A stretch of 64,000 bases of DNA from Pseudomonas sp. SJZ074 (GTDB lineage Bacteria; Pseudomonadota; Gammaproteobacteria; Pseudomonadales; Pseudomonadaceae): NCBI RefSeq assembly GCF_007828215.1, contig NZ_VIUE01000014.1:62001-126000 (forward strand), given 5' to 3'. The notes under the pieces were generated by a model. That model made no database searches and was not told where the DNA came from. It saw only the letters and a list, made by a program, of their open reading frames with translations. Both the position numbers and the translations under genes were made by a program. The first letter of the stretch is position 1. Every line of letters starts with the position of its first letter. Below are positions 33,184 to 40,636 of the stretch, piece after piece.

Positions 33184-33561
33184 ATGACCAAGCCCATCCC
33201 GTACTCCCACATCACCGCCGCCCATTGGCAGCCCACCCTCGGTACCTCCGGCGAGGTCGTCGAGGGCTTGCGCGACATCGACCAATCCATTCGCATCATC
33301 CTGACCACCCCCAAAGGCAGCGATCCCCATCGGCCGGAATTCGGCAGCGACTTGCACCTGTACCTTGACTGGCCCACCAACCGCGTGACCCCACACCTGG
33401 TTCGCGAAGCGGTCGATGCCATTCGACGCTGGGAACCACGCATCTCGGTAGTCCAGGTCCACATCCTGATCGATGCGCAACAGATCATCGTGCAGGTGCG
33501 GTGGGGCATCGCCGGCCAGACCCTCCAATTGACCGAGGTGCCTTATGCGCGACCTGCCTAA
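33184..33561 (+). CDS. baseplate wedge protein (Mu gp46, gp25/gpW family)
   Basis: A 125-residue protein of the T4 gp25-like lysozyme-fold family. The signature is LRDIDQSIRIILTTPKGSDP (about 31-50), then HRPEFGSDLHLYLDWP and EAVDAIRRWEPRISV. It starts the baseplate wedge and interacts with sheath and gp47. ATG 33184 is preferred; an in-frame ATG at 33175 is possible. It overlaps gp47 by 17 bases. Confidence 0.9.
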   Translation: MTKPIPYSHITAAHWQPTLGTSGEVVEGLRDIDQSIRIILTTPKGSDPHRPEFGSDLHLYLDWPTNRVTPHLVREAVDAIRRWEPRISVVQVHILIDAQQIIVQVRWGIAGQTLQLTEVPYARPA

Positions 33562-34666
33562 ACCCGAATTCATCAAAATCGACCCGGCAGAGCTCGAGGC
33601 GAACCTGATCGCCCGCTATGAACAGAAGTCCGGCAAAACCTTGTACCCCGCCCAAATCGAAAGGCTGTACATCGACCAGATTGCCTACGCCGTGTCTCAG
33701 CTACAGATGAGCATCCAGCACGCCGGTGAACAGCTGCTGGTGCGCTTCGCCCGTGGTCCGATCCTCGACTACCTCGGCGAACTGGTCGCCACGCCCCGAC
33801 TGCTGGCAAAACCGGCCCGTTGCACCTTGCGCTTCAGCCTGCCCACGGCACCAACACAACCGCTACTGATCCCAATGGGCACGCGGGTCAGCACCCAAGA
33901 CGCCAAGCTGACCTTTATCACCGACCAAGACGTGACCCTGAGCCCCGGCACCACCCAAGTGACCGTCACCGCCACCTGCCTGACCGTCGGCGAACACGGT
34001 AACGGCTGGACCACCGGCCAGATCAGCGCCCTCGGTCATTCGCCGGCAGCAGGCCTGACCGCCAGCAACACAACAGTCACCGCCCACGGCGCCCAAGATG
34101 AAGACGACGACCGCTACCGCGAGCGCATCATCCTGGCCCCCGAAGCCTTCAGTAACGCGGGAAGCCGCGCCGCATATCGCTACCACACGTTGGCTGTGCA
34201 CCAGTCCATCATCGACGTCGCCGTGCAGGGCCCAGACGAGGGCCAGCCAGACGGCCATGTCGCGCTATTTCCGCTGACCACCGCCGGTCTACCAACGGAG
34301 GAACTACTCCAACGCGTTGGAACTCAGGTCAGCGGCGAAAAACTCCGCCCCCTGTGCGACACGGTTAACGTCCTATCACCCGTCGAGATCGTCTATCAGA
34401 TCAAGGCAAACATTACCTTCTACGCCAACGCAGACCGCCGTGCCTCCATGGCAGCCGCGAGAGCCGCCGCACAGACCTATGCCGCCGAATGCCGCGCCAG
34501 TCTCGGCCGCGATCTGGTCCCGGAACAACTCACCGCATTGCTTCAAGTGACCGGGGTGTACCGCGCCCAGCTATTGCTGCCGGCAAGCCTGCACGAGTTG
34601 CAGGGCCATGAGTGGGCAAACTGTTCCGCCATTCAGCTAATTGACGCCGGGGTGGTCCATGACTGA
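33545..34666 (+). CDS. baseplate J-like protein (Mu gp47)
   Basis: A 373-residue baseplate J protein. Signatures are YPAQIERLYIDQIAYAVSQL (about 36-55), FARGPILDYLGELVATPRL, HGAQDEDDDRYRERIILAPE and SNAGSRAAYRYHTLAV. It forms the wedge of the baseplate with gp46 and the tail I protein. It overlaps gp46 by 17 bases and the next gene by eight. Confidence 0.93.
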   Translation: MRDLPKPEFIKIDPAELEANLIARYEQKSGKTLYPAQIERLYIDQIAYAVSQLQMSIQHAGEQLLVRFARGPILDYLGELVATPRLLAKPARCTLRFSLPTAPTQPLLIPMGTRVSTQDAKLTFITDQDVTLSPGTTQVTVTATCLTVGEHGNGWTTGQISALGHSPAAGLTASNTTVTAHGAQDEDDDRYRERIILAPEAFSNAGSRAAYRYHTLAVHQSIIDVAVQGPDEGQPDGHVALFPLTTAGLPTEELLQRVGTQVSGEKLRPLCDTVNVLSPVEIVYQIKANITFYANADRRASMAAARAAAQTYAAECRASLGRDLVPEQLTALLQVTGVYRAQLLLPASLHELQGHEWANCSAIQLIDAGVVHD

Positions 34667-35204
34667 TCAGCCGCTACCACCGGCGTTGGCCGGTGATGAG
34701 CGCTTCGCGCTGTTATGCGAGCTACTAAACCAAGCGCTGGCCGAGCTGGATCTCAATGTAATGCTGGTTTACCTGATCGACTTGGTGAAACCCGCGTTGC
34801 TACCGGTCTTGGCCGACCAGTTCTCACTCTTGGACGAAGCCGCTTGGCAACTGGCCGAATCCGAAGAAGCCAAACGCAACTTGATCAAAGGCGCAGGCGA
34901 GCTGCACCGCTTCAAAGGCACACCCTGGGCGATCCGCGAGGTCATTCGCTTGTTGGGGTTTGGTGACGTCATCTTGCAAGAAGGCTTACACGCACAACCG
35001 AGCACCGAGTCTTCCGCCTGGCCGTTGTACCGGGTTGTGCTCAAGCGCGTCATCACCAACGACCAGGCGGTACTCCTGCGCCGGCTGCTTCTATCCGTCG
35101 CCCCGGCGCGCTGTCGCCTGGTATCGCTCGACTATCAATCCGTCGCCATCCGTTACAACGCCGTCGCGTGCTACGACGGCAAATACAACCATGGGAGCAG
35201 CTAA
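34659..35204 (+). CDS. phage tail protein I (Mu gp48 / P2 gpI-like)
   Basis: A 181-residue P2 gpI-family protein. LIDLVKPALLPVLADQFSLL (about 40-59) and KGAGELHRFKGTPWAIREVI (about 78-97) are the signatures, the latter being the very conserved KGTPWAI box. It completes the wedge and anchors tail fibres. The start MTDQPLPP overlaps the gp47 stop region; the stop overlaps the fibre start (TAATG). Confidence 0.9.
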   Translation: MTDQPLPPALAGDERFALLCELLNQALAELDLNVMLVYLIDLVKPALLPVLADQFSLLDEAAWQLAESEEAKRNLIKGAGELHRFKGTPWAIREVIRLLGFGDVILQEGLHAQPSTESSAWPLYRVVLKRVITNDQAVLLRRLLLSVAPARCRLVSLDYQSVAIRYNAVACYDGKYNHGSS

Positions 35205-36148
35205 TGGCTAACTTACCCGAATCACCAGAGTGGGCGTCTGGTATCTACCAGCTCGAAACTTCCGATCCCGTCGTGGGCGGCCCCGACGGTGTTTCCAATC
35301 AACAGGGCAAACAACTGGCGAACCGAACGAGCTGGCTGAAGCAAAAAATCGACTCATTTCTGGATGGCTCCGGTATCGACTTTGCCAGCCAGCGTGAAGC
35401 AGAGAAAGGCGCCGATACCGGCAAACCGATGAATGCACTCAGAGTCTTCCAGGCGATCGGCGCCAAGGTCGTTCAAGCGACCGCAAGCAGGGCTGGAATA
35501 GCGCAGATTGCCACATCTAGCGAGGTTCGATCAGGGACCGACAACCGCACCATAGTGACGCCACGGACGCTGGCCGAGCTGTTCCCATTCCGTGGTAGAG
35601 CGGTCTATAGCAAACCGGGGATATACACCTGGGACGTGCCCTCAGGAGTGACCAAGGTCTGGGTGGAAGTCATTGGCGGCGGTGGCGGCGGCGCTCGATC
35701 TGCAACACTTCCAGGTCCTTCCGGCGGCTCAGGCGGTGGGATAGCTAGAAAACTCCATGACCTCAGCGGCAAAGCCTCGGTAACCGTCACGGTGGGCGCA
35801 GGCGGCATTGGCGCCTTGGTAGACGGAGGGACCGGCACCGGGGGCGGCACTTCGTCATTTGGCACAGCCGTCGCCGCCTCGGGTGGCGGTGGCGGCCTGA
35901 TCAATGGAAAAGCACCCCATGGAGGGCAGGGCTGGGGTGGTGACGAAAATCACTCCATCGGAGCGGCCTGTCACGCTATTGGTAATTCGAACCATACGAG
36001 TTTCCACGGGGGCGCAGGCGGCGGTGGAGAATCAAATTTTTCTTGGGACGACAGCCGTAAGCCATTAACCCCGGGACACGGGGGGGCAGGACGCGGAGGC
36101 AGCGCTGCCCCTGATGGCGCAGATGGTCAGGTCACAATTCAATGGTGA
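35204..36148 (+). CDS. short tail fibre with glycine-rich adhesin tip
   Basis: A 314-residue fibre. The N-terminus (ESPEWASGIYQLETSDPVVG, QQGKQLANRTSWLKQKIDSF) is the standard anchor of Mu/P2-like Pseudomonas fibres. The middle (AGIAQIATSSEVRSGTDNRT, VTPRTLAELFP) is a spacer repeat. The C-terminal 190 residues start VPSGVTKVWVEVIGGGGGG and contain many GxGG runs, like adhesins folding as polyglycine helix bundles. The tip would bind the host receptor and set host range. It is short for a fibre and is followed by an assembly-type gene. Confidence 0.85.
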   Translation: MANLPESPEWASGIYQLETSDPVVGGPDGVSNQQGKQLANRTSWLKQKIDSFLDGSGIDFASQREAEKGADTGKPMNALRVFQAIGAKVVQATASRAGIAQIATSSEVRSGTDNRTIVTPRTLAELFPFRGRAVYSKPGIYTWDVPSGVTKVWVEVIGGGGGGARSATLPGPSGGSGGGIARKLHDLSGKASVTVTVGAGGIGALVDGGTGTGGGTSSFGTAVAASGGGGGLINGKAPHGGQGWGGDENHSIGAACHAIGNSNHTSFHGGAGGGGESNFSWDDSRKPLTPGHGGAGRGGSAAPDGADGQVTIQW

Positions 36149-36651
36149 TGAGCATGTGGGCACGAATAGAAAACGCAACAGTGGCTGAAGTGACGGACAT
36201 CGACCCGCAAGACAGATTTCCCCCGTCACTCATTTGGACTACGTGCCCTGGCGATACGCTGCCAGGCATGCAGTACGTGGAGGGGAGATTCACGATCAAC
36301 CCTACAGCACCAATCGACCACGCCGTAAAAATCGCCGCCGTGCGCTACCAGCACGAAATCGCCGGCATAACCGTCAATGGCATCAGGATCGATACCCATC
36401 GTGACAGCCAAGCCTTGATCACCGCAGCGGCACTGTCAGCCGTCCTCGACCCGACTTACGCATGCGTTTGGAAAGCGCTAAGCGGCCCGGTCAAGCTCAC
36501 GGCAGCCCAACTGATCGACATCGCCACTGCGGTACGCACGCATGTCCAAGCAAGCTTCGACCGCGAGTGTCAATTGCTGACAGCGCTGGCAGAAGGAACC
36601 TACACGGTCGACATGCTTGAACACGGGTGGCCGTCAGCACAAGGGGCATAA
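36148..36651 (+). CDS. tail fibre associated protein (DUF4376-like)
   Basis: A 167-residue protein. After a short N-terminal part (MWARIENATVAEVTDIDPQD), residues about 57-160 (VKIAAVRYQHEIAGITVNGI, IDTHRDSQALITAAA, IDIATAVRTHVQASFDRE) match the DUF4376 domain seen at the end of phage fibre or fibre-assembly proteins. TGATG overlap with the fibre gene selects ATG 36148 over 36142. It probably assists fibre folding or forms part of it. Confidence 0.75.
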   Translation: MSMWARIENATVAEVTDIDPQDRFPPSLIWTTCPGDTLPGMQYVEGRFTINPTAPIDHAVKIAAVRYQHEIAGITVNGIRIDTHRDSQALITAAALSAVLDPTYACVWKALSGPVKLTAAQLIDIATAVRTHVQASFDRECQLLTALAEGTYTVDMLEHGWPSAQGA

Positions 36652-36653
36652 CC

Positions 36654-36854
36654 ATGCAGGACATACGCTGTGGCGAATGCCACCGCAAACTCGCCACCGT
36701 CCGCAGCTTCACCGAATTACAAATCAAGTGCCCGCGCTGCCGGACACTCAATCACCTGAAGGCCCCGAGCCTCCTATCCGAATGCCCTGAGCATCTGCCC
36801 ATACAAGAGCAGACATGCCCCAGCCCATCATTGGAAGCCTGTTCGCAGGCATAG
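36654..36854 (+). CDS. com: Com-like zinc finger translational activator
   Basis: A 66-residue protein with four zinc-ligand cysteines: C6 and C9 in RCGEC, C26 and C29 in KCPRC, and CPRCRTLNHLKA after them. This is the pattern of Mu Com, an RNA-binding protein that opens the mom ribosome binding site. Here the gene that follows is a cytosine-5 methyltransferase, not mom. The com 3' end overlaps the first 40 bases of the methyltransferase gene, and its stop codon overlaps the AGGAGG of a nested frame at 36864. Confidence 0.88.
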   Translation: MQDIRCGECHRKLATVRSFTELQIKCPRCRTLNHLKAPSLLSECPEHLPIQEQTCPSPSLEACSQA

Positions 36855-37666
36855 GAGGTTTTGATGTCGGATTCGAAAACGCAGGCTACCGCACCGCCTG
36901 GCAGGTGGAACTCAACCCCACCAACCGGGCTGTCCTTGCCGATCGATTTCCACACGCCGTCCAGTTCGAAGACGTCCGCCACTGCGGCGCCCACAACCTC
37001 AGCTCCGTCGACGTCCTCACCGCCGGATTCCCCTGCCAAGACATCAGCATTGCCGGCTCAAGACCCGACAACAAAGCCACCCGAGGCCTGCGCGGGCAAC
37101 GAAGCGGCCTGTTCTGGGAAGTCATACGCATCCTCAAAGAGACACAACCTAGCTGGGTGGTGCTTGAGAATGTCGTTAACCTGCTCGCTATCAACGATAG
37201 CCAAGACTTTGAAACAGTCATCCGGGCCCTTGCGCAATGCGGGTATGTGGGATGCTGGCGAGTGCTTAATGCTCAATATTTCGGAGTCCCCCAGCAACGT
37301 CGTCGAATATTCCTGGTCGCAGGTCATCGACAAATGCCCCCCATCGAGCTGCTGGCTGACGCCGCGCCAGTGGAAGCAATACCTCCAGCGTCTAGCAAGA
37401 TCCAATGGCCACGGCCCGCGGATGCATGGGCTGCCAATACTCTATTGGCAAACAAAGCCGGCTCCCAGATCGCTATGGGCTGTACAACTTTCATCGCTGA
37501 ACCGAACGGATGGCATCAGATGGCTGAGCGGCAGCGAGCGTCTGAAAATGATGGGCTTTGCCTCGGACTGGATGCGGCCAACCTTGCAGAAGCTTTCGCT
37601 GCCGGAAACGCCGTCGTTACGCAAATCGCGCAATGGATTGCCGAAAAGCTAATCAAAGCAGGCTAA
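36815..37666 (+). CDS. DNA cytosine-5 methyltransferase
   Basis: A 283-residue C5 methyltransferase. Motif I is FAGIGGFDVGFENAG (10-24), the catalytic cysteine C74 is in GFPCQD, motif VI is ENV (118-120), motif VIII is QQRRRIFLVAG (160-170) and motif X is GNAVVTQIAQWI (264-275). The recognition domain (about 175-235) is short, so the enzyme is small. It sits at the place of mom, so it may modify phage DNA to avoid restriction. The start overlaps com. A hairpin GCCTG-TTCG-CAGGC lies 22 bases after the ATG, a possible control site. Recognition sequence unknown. Confidence 0.92.
   Translation: MPQPIIGSLFAGIGGFDVGFENAGYRTAWQVELNPTNRAVLADRFPHAVQFEDVRHCGAHNLSSVDVLTAGFPCQDISIAGSRPDNKATRGLRGQRSGLFWEVIRILKETQPSWVVLENVVNLLAINDSQDFETVIRALAQCGYVGCWRVLNAQYFGVPQQRRRIFLVAGHRQMPPIELLADAAPVEAIPPASSKIQWPRPADAWAANTLLANKAGSQIAMGCTTFIAEPNGWHQMAERQRASENDGLCLGLDAANLAEAFAAGNAVVTQIAQWIAEKLIKAG
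36864..37652 (+). CDS. overprinted gene nested in the methyltransferase gene, unknown function
   Basis: A 262-codon frame wholly inside the methyltransferase gene, in the com frame. A full AGGAGG lies five bases before its ATG and overlaps the com stop codon. The methyltransferase codons giving that AGGAGG (ATA GGA GGT) are atypical for this GC-rich phage. The N-terminal third is Ser/Thr/Pro-rich. From about residue 165 on, NISESPSNVVEYSWSQVI, CWLTPRQWKQYLQRL and RWLSGSERLKMMGFASDWM look like folded protein. I recall similar motifs in phage proteins near methyltransferases; this is memory, not a search. It could instead be a chance frame. Confidence 0.45.
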   Translation: MSDSKTQATAPPGRWNSTPPTGLSLPIDFHTPSSSKTSATAAPTTSAPSTSSPPDSPAKTSALPAQDPTTKPPEACAGNEAACSGKSYASSKRHNLAGWCLRMSLTCSLSTIAKTLKQSSGPLRNAGMWDAGECLMLNISESPSNVVEYSWSQVIDKCPPSSCWLTPRQWKQYLQRLARSNGHGPRMHGLPILYWQTKPAPRSLWAVQLSSLNRTDGIRWLSGSERLKMMGFASDWMRPTLQKLSLPETPSLRKSRNGLPKS

Positions 37667-37672
37667 CAACAA

Positions 37673-37698
37673 GGCAGCGAGGACATCGCCTCGCTGCC
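37673..37698. terminator. terminator-like hairpin after the methyltransferase
   Basis: A perfect 10-base stem GGCAGCGAGG / CCTCGCTGCC with loop ACATCG, six bases after the stop codon. No clear T tract follows. It probably ends the last late transcript of the prophage. Confidence 0.65.
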
Positions 37699-37772
37699 TA
37701 CTCACCTCAATTCTGAAATTCCCTTGCATCAGCCGCAAAAAACCTAAACCCTATTTACCTCGCGCCAGAGCC

Positions 37773-37795
37773 CGAGTTTTTCGCGCTCGGCATCA
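37773..37795 (-). other. right terminus of the prophage (transposase-binding end)
   Basis: Read inward from 37795 the end begins TGATGCCGAGCGCGAAAAAC. The Mu right end as I know it begins TGAAGCGGCGCACGAAAAAC; 18 of the first 23 positions agree, including the terminal TG and the CGAAAAAC core bound by MuA. The junction is therefore placed at 37795/37796. A 5-base target duplication would be CACTG (37796-37800), to be matched at the left end outside the window. Confidence 0.7.
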
Positions 37796-37922
37796 CACTG
37801 CACCACTTTCACGCCCTGCCCCCCTCCATCTCCCGGATTGTCTATAAATAACCTCGCGATCATGCGCTTGGCACGACCGCTGCACGCTTGCGATATTTCC
37901 CCTCCTGCGCAAGGACCGCCAC
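37796..37922 (+). promoter_or_regulatory. host leader of codBA
   Basis: Host sequence between the prophage end and codB. It holds an AT-rich TTGTCTATAAATAA near 37838-37851 that may be part of the promoter, and AAGGA eight bases before the codB start. If the prophage entered here it may have removed upstream control sites. Confidence 0.4.
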
Positions 37923-39194
37923 ATGACTCAGAACGATCCAGGCAACGACTACCCGTTGAGCGAAGTGCCGATGCATGCCCGCAAGGGCCTGGCCTCCACC
38001 GCCATGGTGCTGCTGGGCTTCACCTTTTTCACCGCCACGATGTTTGCCGGCGGCAAGCTGGGAGTCGCGTTCAGCTTTGCCGAGATGCTCACCGTGATCG
38101 TGATCGGCAACCTGCTACTGGGGCTCTACGCCGCGGGGTTGGGTTACATCGCGTTCAAGAGCGGGCTCAATTCGGTACTGATGGGCCGCTTCTGTTTTGG
38201 CGAGGTCGGCAGCAAGCTCAGCGACCTGATCCTGGGGTTTACCCAGATCGGTTGGTACGCCTGGGGCACGGCGACCGCCGCGGTGGTGCTGGGTAAATAT
38301 TTCGGCTTGGGCGAAGGCACCGTGCTGGGACTGATGGTGCTGTTCGGCCTGGGGTTCTGCGCCACGGCCTACATCGGCTATCGCGGGTTGGAGATCCTCT
38401 CGTACATCGCCGTGCCGGCCATGATGTTGTTGTTGATGCTGTCGATGTGGGTCGCGACGGTAAAGGTCGGGGGTCTGGAGGGCTTGCTGGCGGTGGTGCC
38501 CACGGCAAGCCTCGACGGGTCCACTGCCATCACGCTGGTGTTCGGCACCTTCGTCAGCGGCGCCACCCAGGCGACCAACTGGACCCGGTTTTCCCGCTCG
38601 GCGAAAGTCGCGGTGCTGGCGAGCCTGATCGGTTTCTTCCTCGGCAATGGCCTGATGGTGTTGATCGGCGCCTACGGGGCCATCGTCTACCAGCAGCCGG
38701 ACGTGGTCGAAGTACTGCTGTTGCAGGGCTTCGCCATGGCGGCGATGGCGATGCTGCTGCTCAACATCTGGAGCACCCAGGACAACACCATCTACAACTT
38801 CGCCGTGGCCGGTTGCAACCTGCTACGCACCCGTCGACGCAAGACCGTCACCCTGGGCGGCGCCGTGATCGGTACCCTGCTGGCGTTGCTGGGCATGTAC
38901 GACATGCTGGTGCCGTATCTGATCCTGCTGGGTACGGTGATCCCGCCCATTGGTGGCGTGATCATGGCCGACTTCTTCTTCCGCTGGCGCGGGCGTTATC
39001 CACGCCTGGCCGATGCACGGCTGCCCGCCTTCAACTGGCCGGGGTTGCTGGCCTATGGACTCGGCACGGTCGCGGCGTTCAATTCACCCTGGGTGGCACC
39101 GCTGGTAGGAATCGCCACTGGCGCGCTAACGTATGTGCTATTGATCGGCGTAATGGGTACCCGGATCACTGACGCGCCACTCCAAGACCTATAA
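37923..39194 (+). CDS. codB: cytosine permease
   Basis: A 423-residue NCS1-family transporter with about 12 membrane segments, beginning after a hydrophilic N-terminus (NDYPLSEVPMHARKGLASTA). Segments such as MLTVIVIGNLLLGLYAAGLG and LSYIAVPAMMLLLMLSMWVA, and the SGATQATNWTRFSRSA loop, fit CodB. It imports cytosine together with a cation. Fourteen bases separate it from codA, so the two form a pyrimidine-salvage operon. It is the first host gene right of the prophage. Confidence 0.92.
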   Translation: MTQNDPGNDYPLSEVPMHARKGLASTAMVLLGFTFFTATMFAGGKLGVAFSFAEMLTVIVIGNLLLGLYAAGLGYIAFKSGLNSVLMGRFCFGEVGSKLSDLILGFTQIGWYAWGTATAAVVLGKYFGLGEGTVLGLMVLFGLGFCATAYIGYRGLEILSYIAVPAMMLLLMLSMWVATVKVGGLEGLLAVVPTASLDGSTAITLVFGTFVSGATQATNWTRFSRSAKVAVLASLIGFFLGNGLMVLIGAYGAIVYQQPDVVEVLLLQGFAMAAMAMLLLNIWSTQDNTIYNFAVAGCNLLRTRRRKTVTLGGAVIGTLLALLGMYDMLVPYLILLGTVIPPIGGVIMADFFFRWRGRYPRLADARLPAFNWPGLLAYGLGTVAAFNSPWVAPLVGIATGALTYVLLIGVMGTRITDAPLQDL

Positions 39195-39208
39195 AAAGGA
39201 CTCGCCCG

Positions 39209-40456
39209 ATGCACATCATCAACGCCCGCCTGCGCAACCGTGAAGGCTTGCATGAACTGCACCTGGAAAACGGCCTGATCGCCAGCATCGCCCGCCAGAC
39301 CGAAGCCCCCAGCCTCGGCCCGGAGGACCTCGACGCCGGCGGCAACCTGGTGGTACCGCCCTTCGTCGAGCCGCACATTCACCTGGACGCCACCCTCACC
39401 GCCGGCGAGCCGCGCTGGAACATGAGCGGCACCTTGTTCGAAGGCATCGAGTGCTGGGGGGAACGCAAGGCCACCATCACCGAAGAAGACACCCGGACCC
39501 GCGCGACAAAAACCATCCAGACCCTTGCCGCCCATGGCATCCAGCATGTGCGCACCCACGTCGACGTCACCGACCCGGCACTCACCGCCCTCAAGGCCAT
39601 GCTGGAAGTGCGCGAGCAAAATCGTCATCTGATCGACATGCAGATCGTCGCGTTTCCCCAGGAAGGCATCGAGTCCTACCGCAACGGCCGCGAGCTGATG
39701 GAAGAAGCGATCCGCATGGGTGCCGATGTGGTGGGCGGTATTCCGCACTTCGAATACACCCGCGACCAGGGTGTCAGCTCGGTGAAATTCCTGATGGGCC
39801 TGGCCGAACGCACCGGCTGCCTGGTGGACGTGCATTGCGACGAAACCGACGACCCGCACTCGCGATTCCTCGAAGTGCTGGCCGAAGAAGCCCGCAGCCG
39901 CGACATGGGAGCCCGGGTCACCGCCAGCCACACCACGGCCATGGGCTCCTATGACAACGCCTACTGCGCCAAGCTGTTTCGCCTGCTCGGGCACTCGGGC
40001 ATCAGCTTCGTCTCCTGCCCCACCGAAAGCATCCACTTGCAGGGACGCTTCGACACCTTCCCGAAACGCCGCGGCGTCACTCGGGTCAATGAACTGCTGG
40101 AGGCCGGGATGAACGTGTGTTTCGGCCAGGACTCCATCGTCGACCCGTGGTATCCCCTGGGCAATGGAAATATCCTGCGGGTACTCGAAGCCGGCCTGCA
40201 CATCTGCCATATGCTCGGCTACCGCAACCTGCAAAGCGCCCTGGACCTGGTCACCGACAACAGTGCCAAGGCCATGGCCTTGGGCGAACGCTACGGGTTA
40301 GAACCCGGACGCCCGGCGAACCTGCTGATCCTGTCGGCCGACAGCGACTACGAAATGATCCGCAGCCAGGGGCTGCCGCTCTACTCGATTCGCAACGGTG
40401 AGGTTTTGATGAAACGGCAGATGCCGGTGGTGGAGTTTGGGCCGCAGTTGGGCTGA
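39209..40456 (+). CDS. codA: cytosine deaminase
   Basis: A 415-residue amidohydrolase that turns cytosine into uracil and ammonia. Metal-binding and catalytic segments are PHIHLDATL (about 55-63), HVRTHVDVTDP, the HCDETDDPHS box (about 211-220), SHTTAMGSY and GQDSIVDPWYP (about 309-319), which are the CodA pattern. AAAAGGA stands upstream of the ATG. Its tight spacing behind codB supports joint expression for use of external cytosine. Length agrees with the family. Confidence 0.93.
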   Translation: MHIINARLRNREGLHELHLENGLIASIARQTEAPSLGPEDLDAGGNLVVPPFVEPHIHLDATLTAGEPRWNMSGTLFEGIECWGERKATITEEDTRTRATKTIQTLAAHGIQHVRTHVDVTDPALTALKAMLEVREQNRHLIDMQIVAFPQEGIESYRNGRELMEEAIRMGADVVGGIPHFEYTRDQGVSSVKFLMGLAERTGCLVDVHCDETDDPHSRFLEVLAEEARSRDMGARVTASHTTAMGSYDNAYCAKLFRLLGHSGISFVSCPTESIHLQGRFDTFPKRRGVTRVNELLEAGMNVCFGQDSIVDPWYPLGNGNILRVLEAGLHICHMLGYRNLQSALDLVTDNSAKAMALGERYGLEPGRPANLLILSADSDYEMIRSQGLPLYSIRNGEVLMKRQMPVVEFGPQLG

Positions 40457-40516
40457 GATCACATGGAAGCCTGATTGCGATGGCGTTGGTCCGGATGCAT
40501 TGATGTTCGGCATGCC

Positions 40517-40622
40517 GGCCTCTTCGCGAGCAAGCCCGCTCCCACACTCGATCTTCAGTGGGCATGAACTTTACGTTCGACTCAGAACTTATGTGGGAGC
40601 GGGCTTGCTCGCGAAGGGGCCG
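40517..40622. repeat. inverted pair of REP elements
   Basis: Two near-identical arms in opposite orientation (CGCGAGCAAGCCCGCTCCCACA at left, its complement at right) with a 45-base spacer, between codA and the convergent DapF-like gene. This is a typical Pseudomonas REPIN. Confidence 0.85.
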
Positions 40623-40636
40623 GCAGCCTTACCCCA

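Larger units (their letters stand above)
1..37795 (+). mobile_element. Mu-like prophage, right portion (left end outside window)
   Basis: The gene order lysis - gp25 to gp30 - gpG - gpI - capsid - gp36/37/38 - sheath - tube - gp41 with frameshift - tape measure - gpD - gp45 - gp46 - gp47 - tail I - fibre - com matches the late half of Mu-like transposable phages. The right boundary is set by a 23-base terminus resembling the Mu right end and ending in CA at 37795, after which host codBA begins. The repressor, transposase genes and left end must lie to the left. All structural genes are full length, so the late region looks intact. Four cargo blocks interrupt the backbone. Confidence 0.93.

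Noticed and set aside
39053..40234. 393-codon minus-strand frame opposite codA
   Set aside because: Opposite a clear cytosine deaminase gene; reads as an antisense shadow of high-GC codons.
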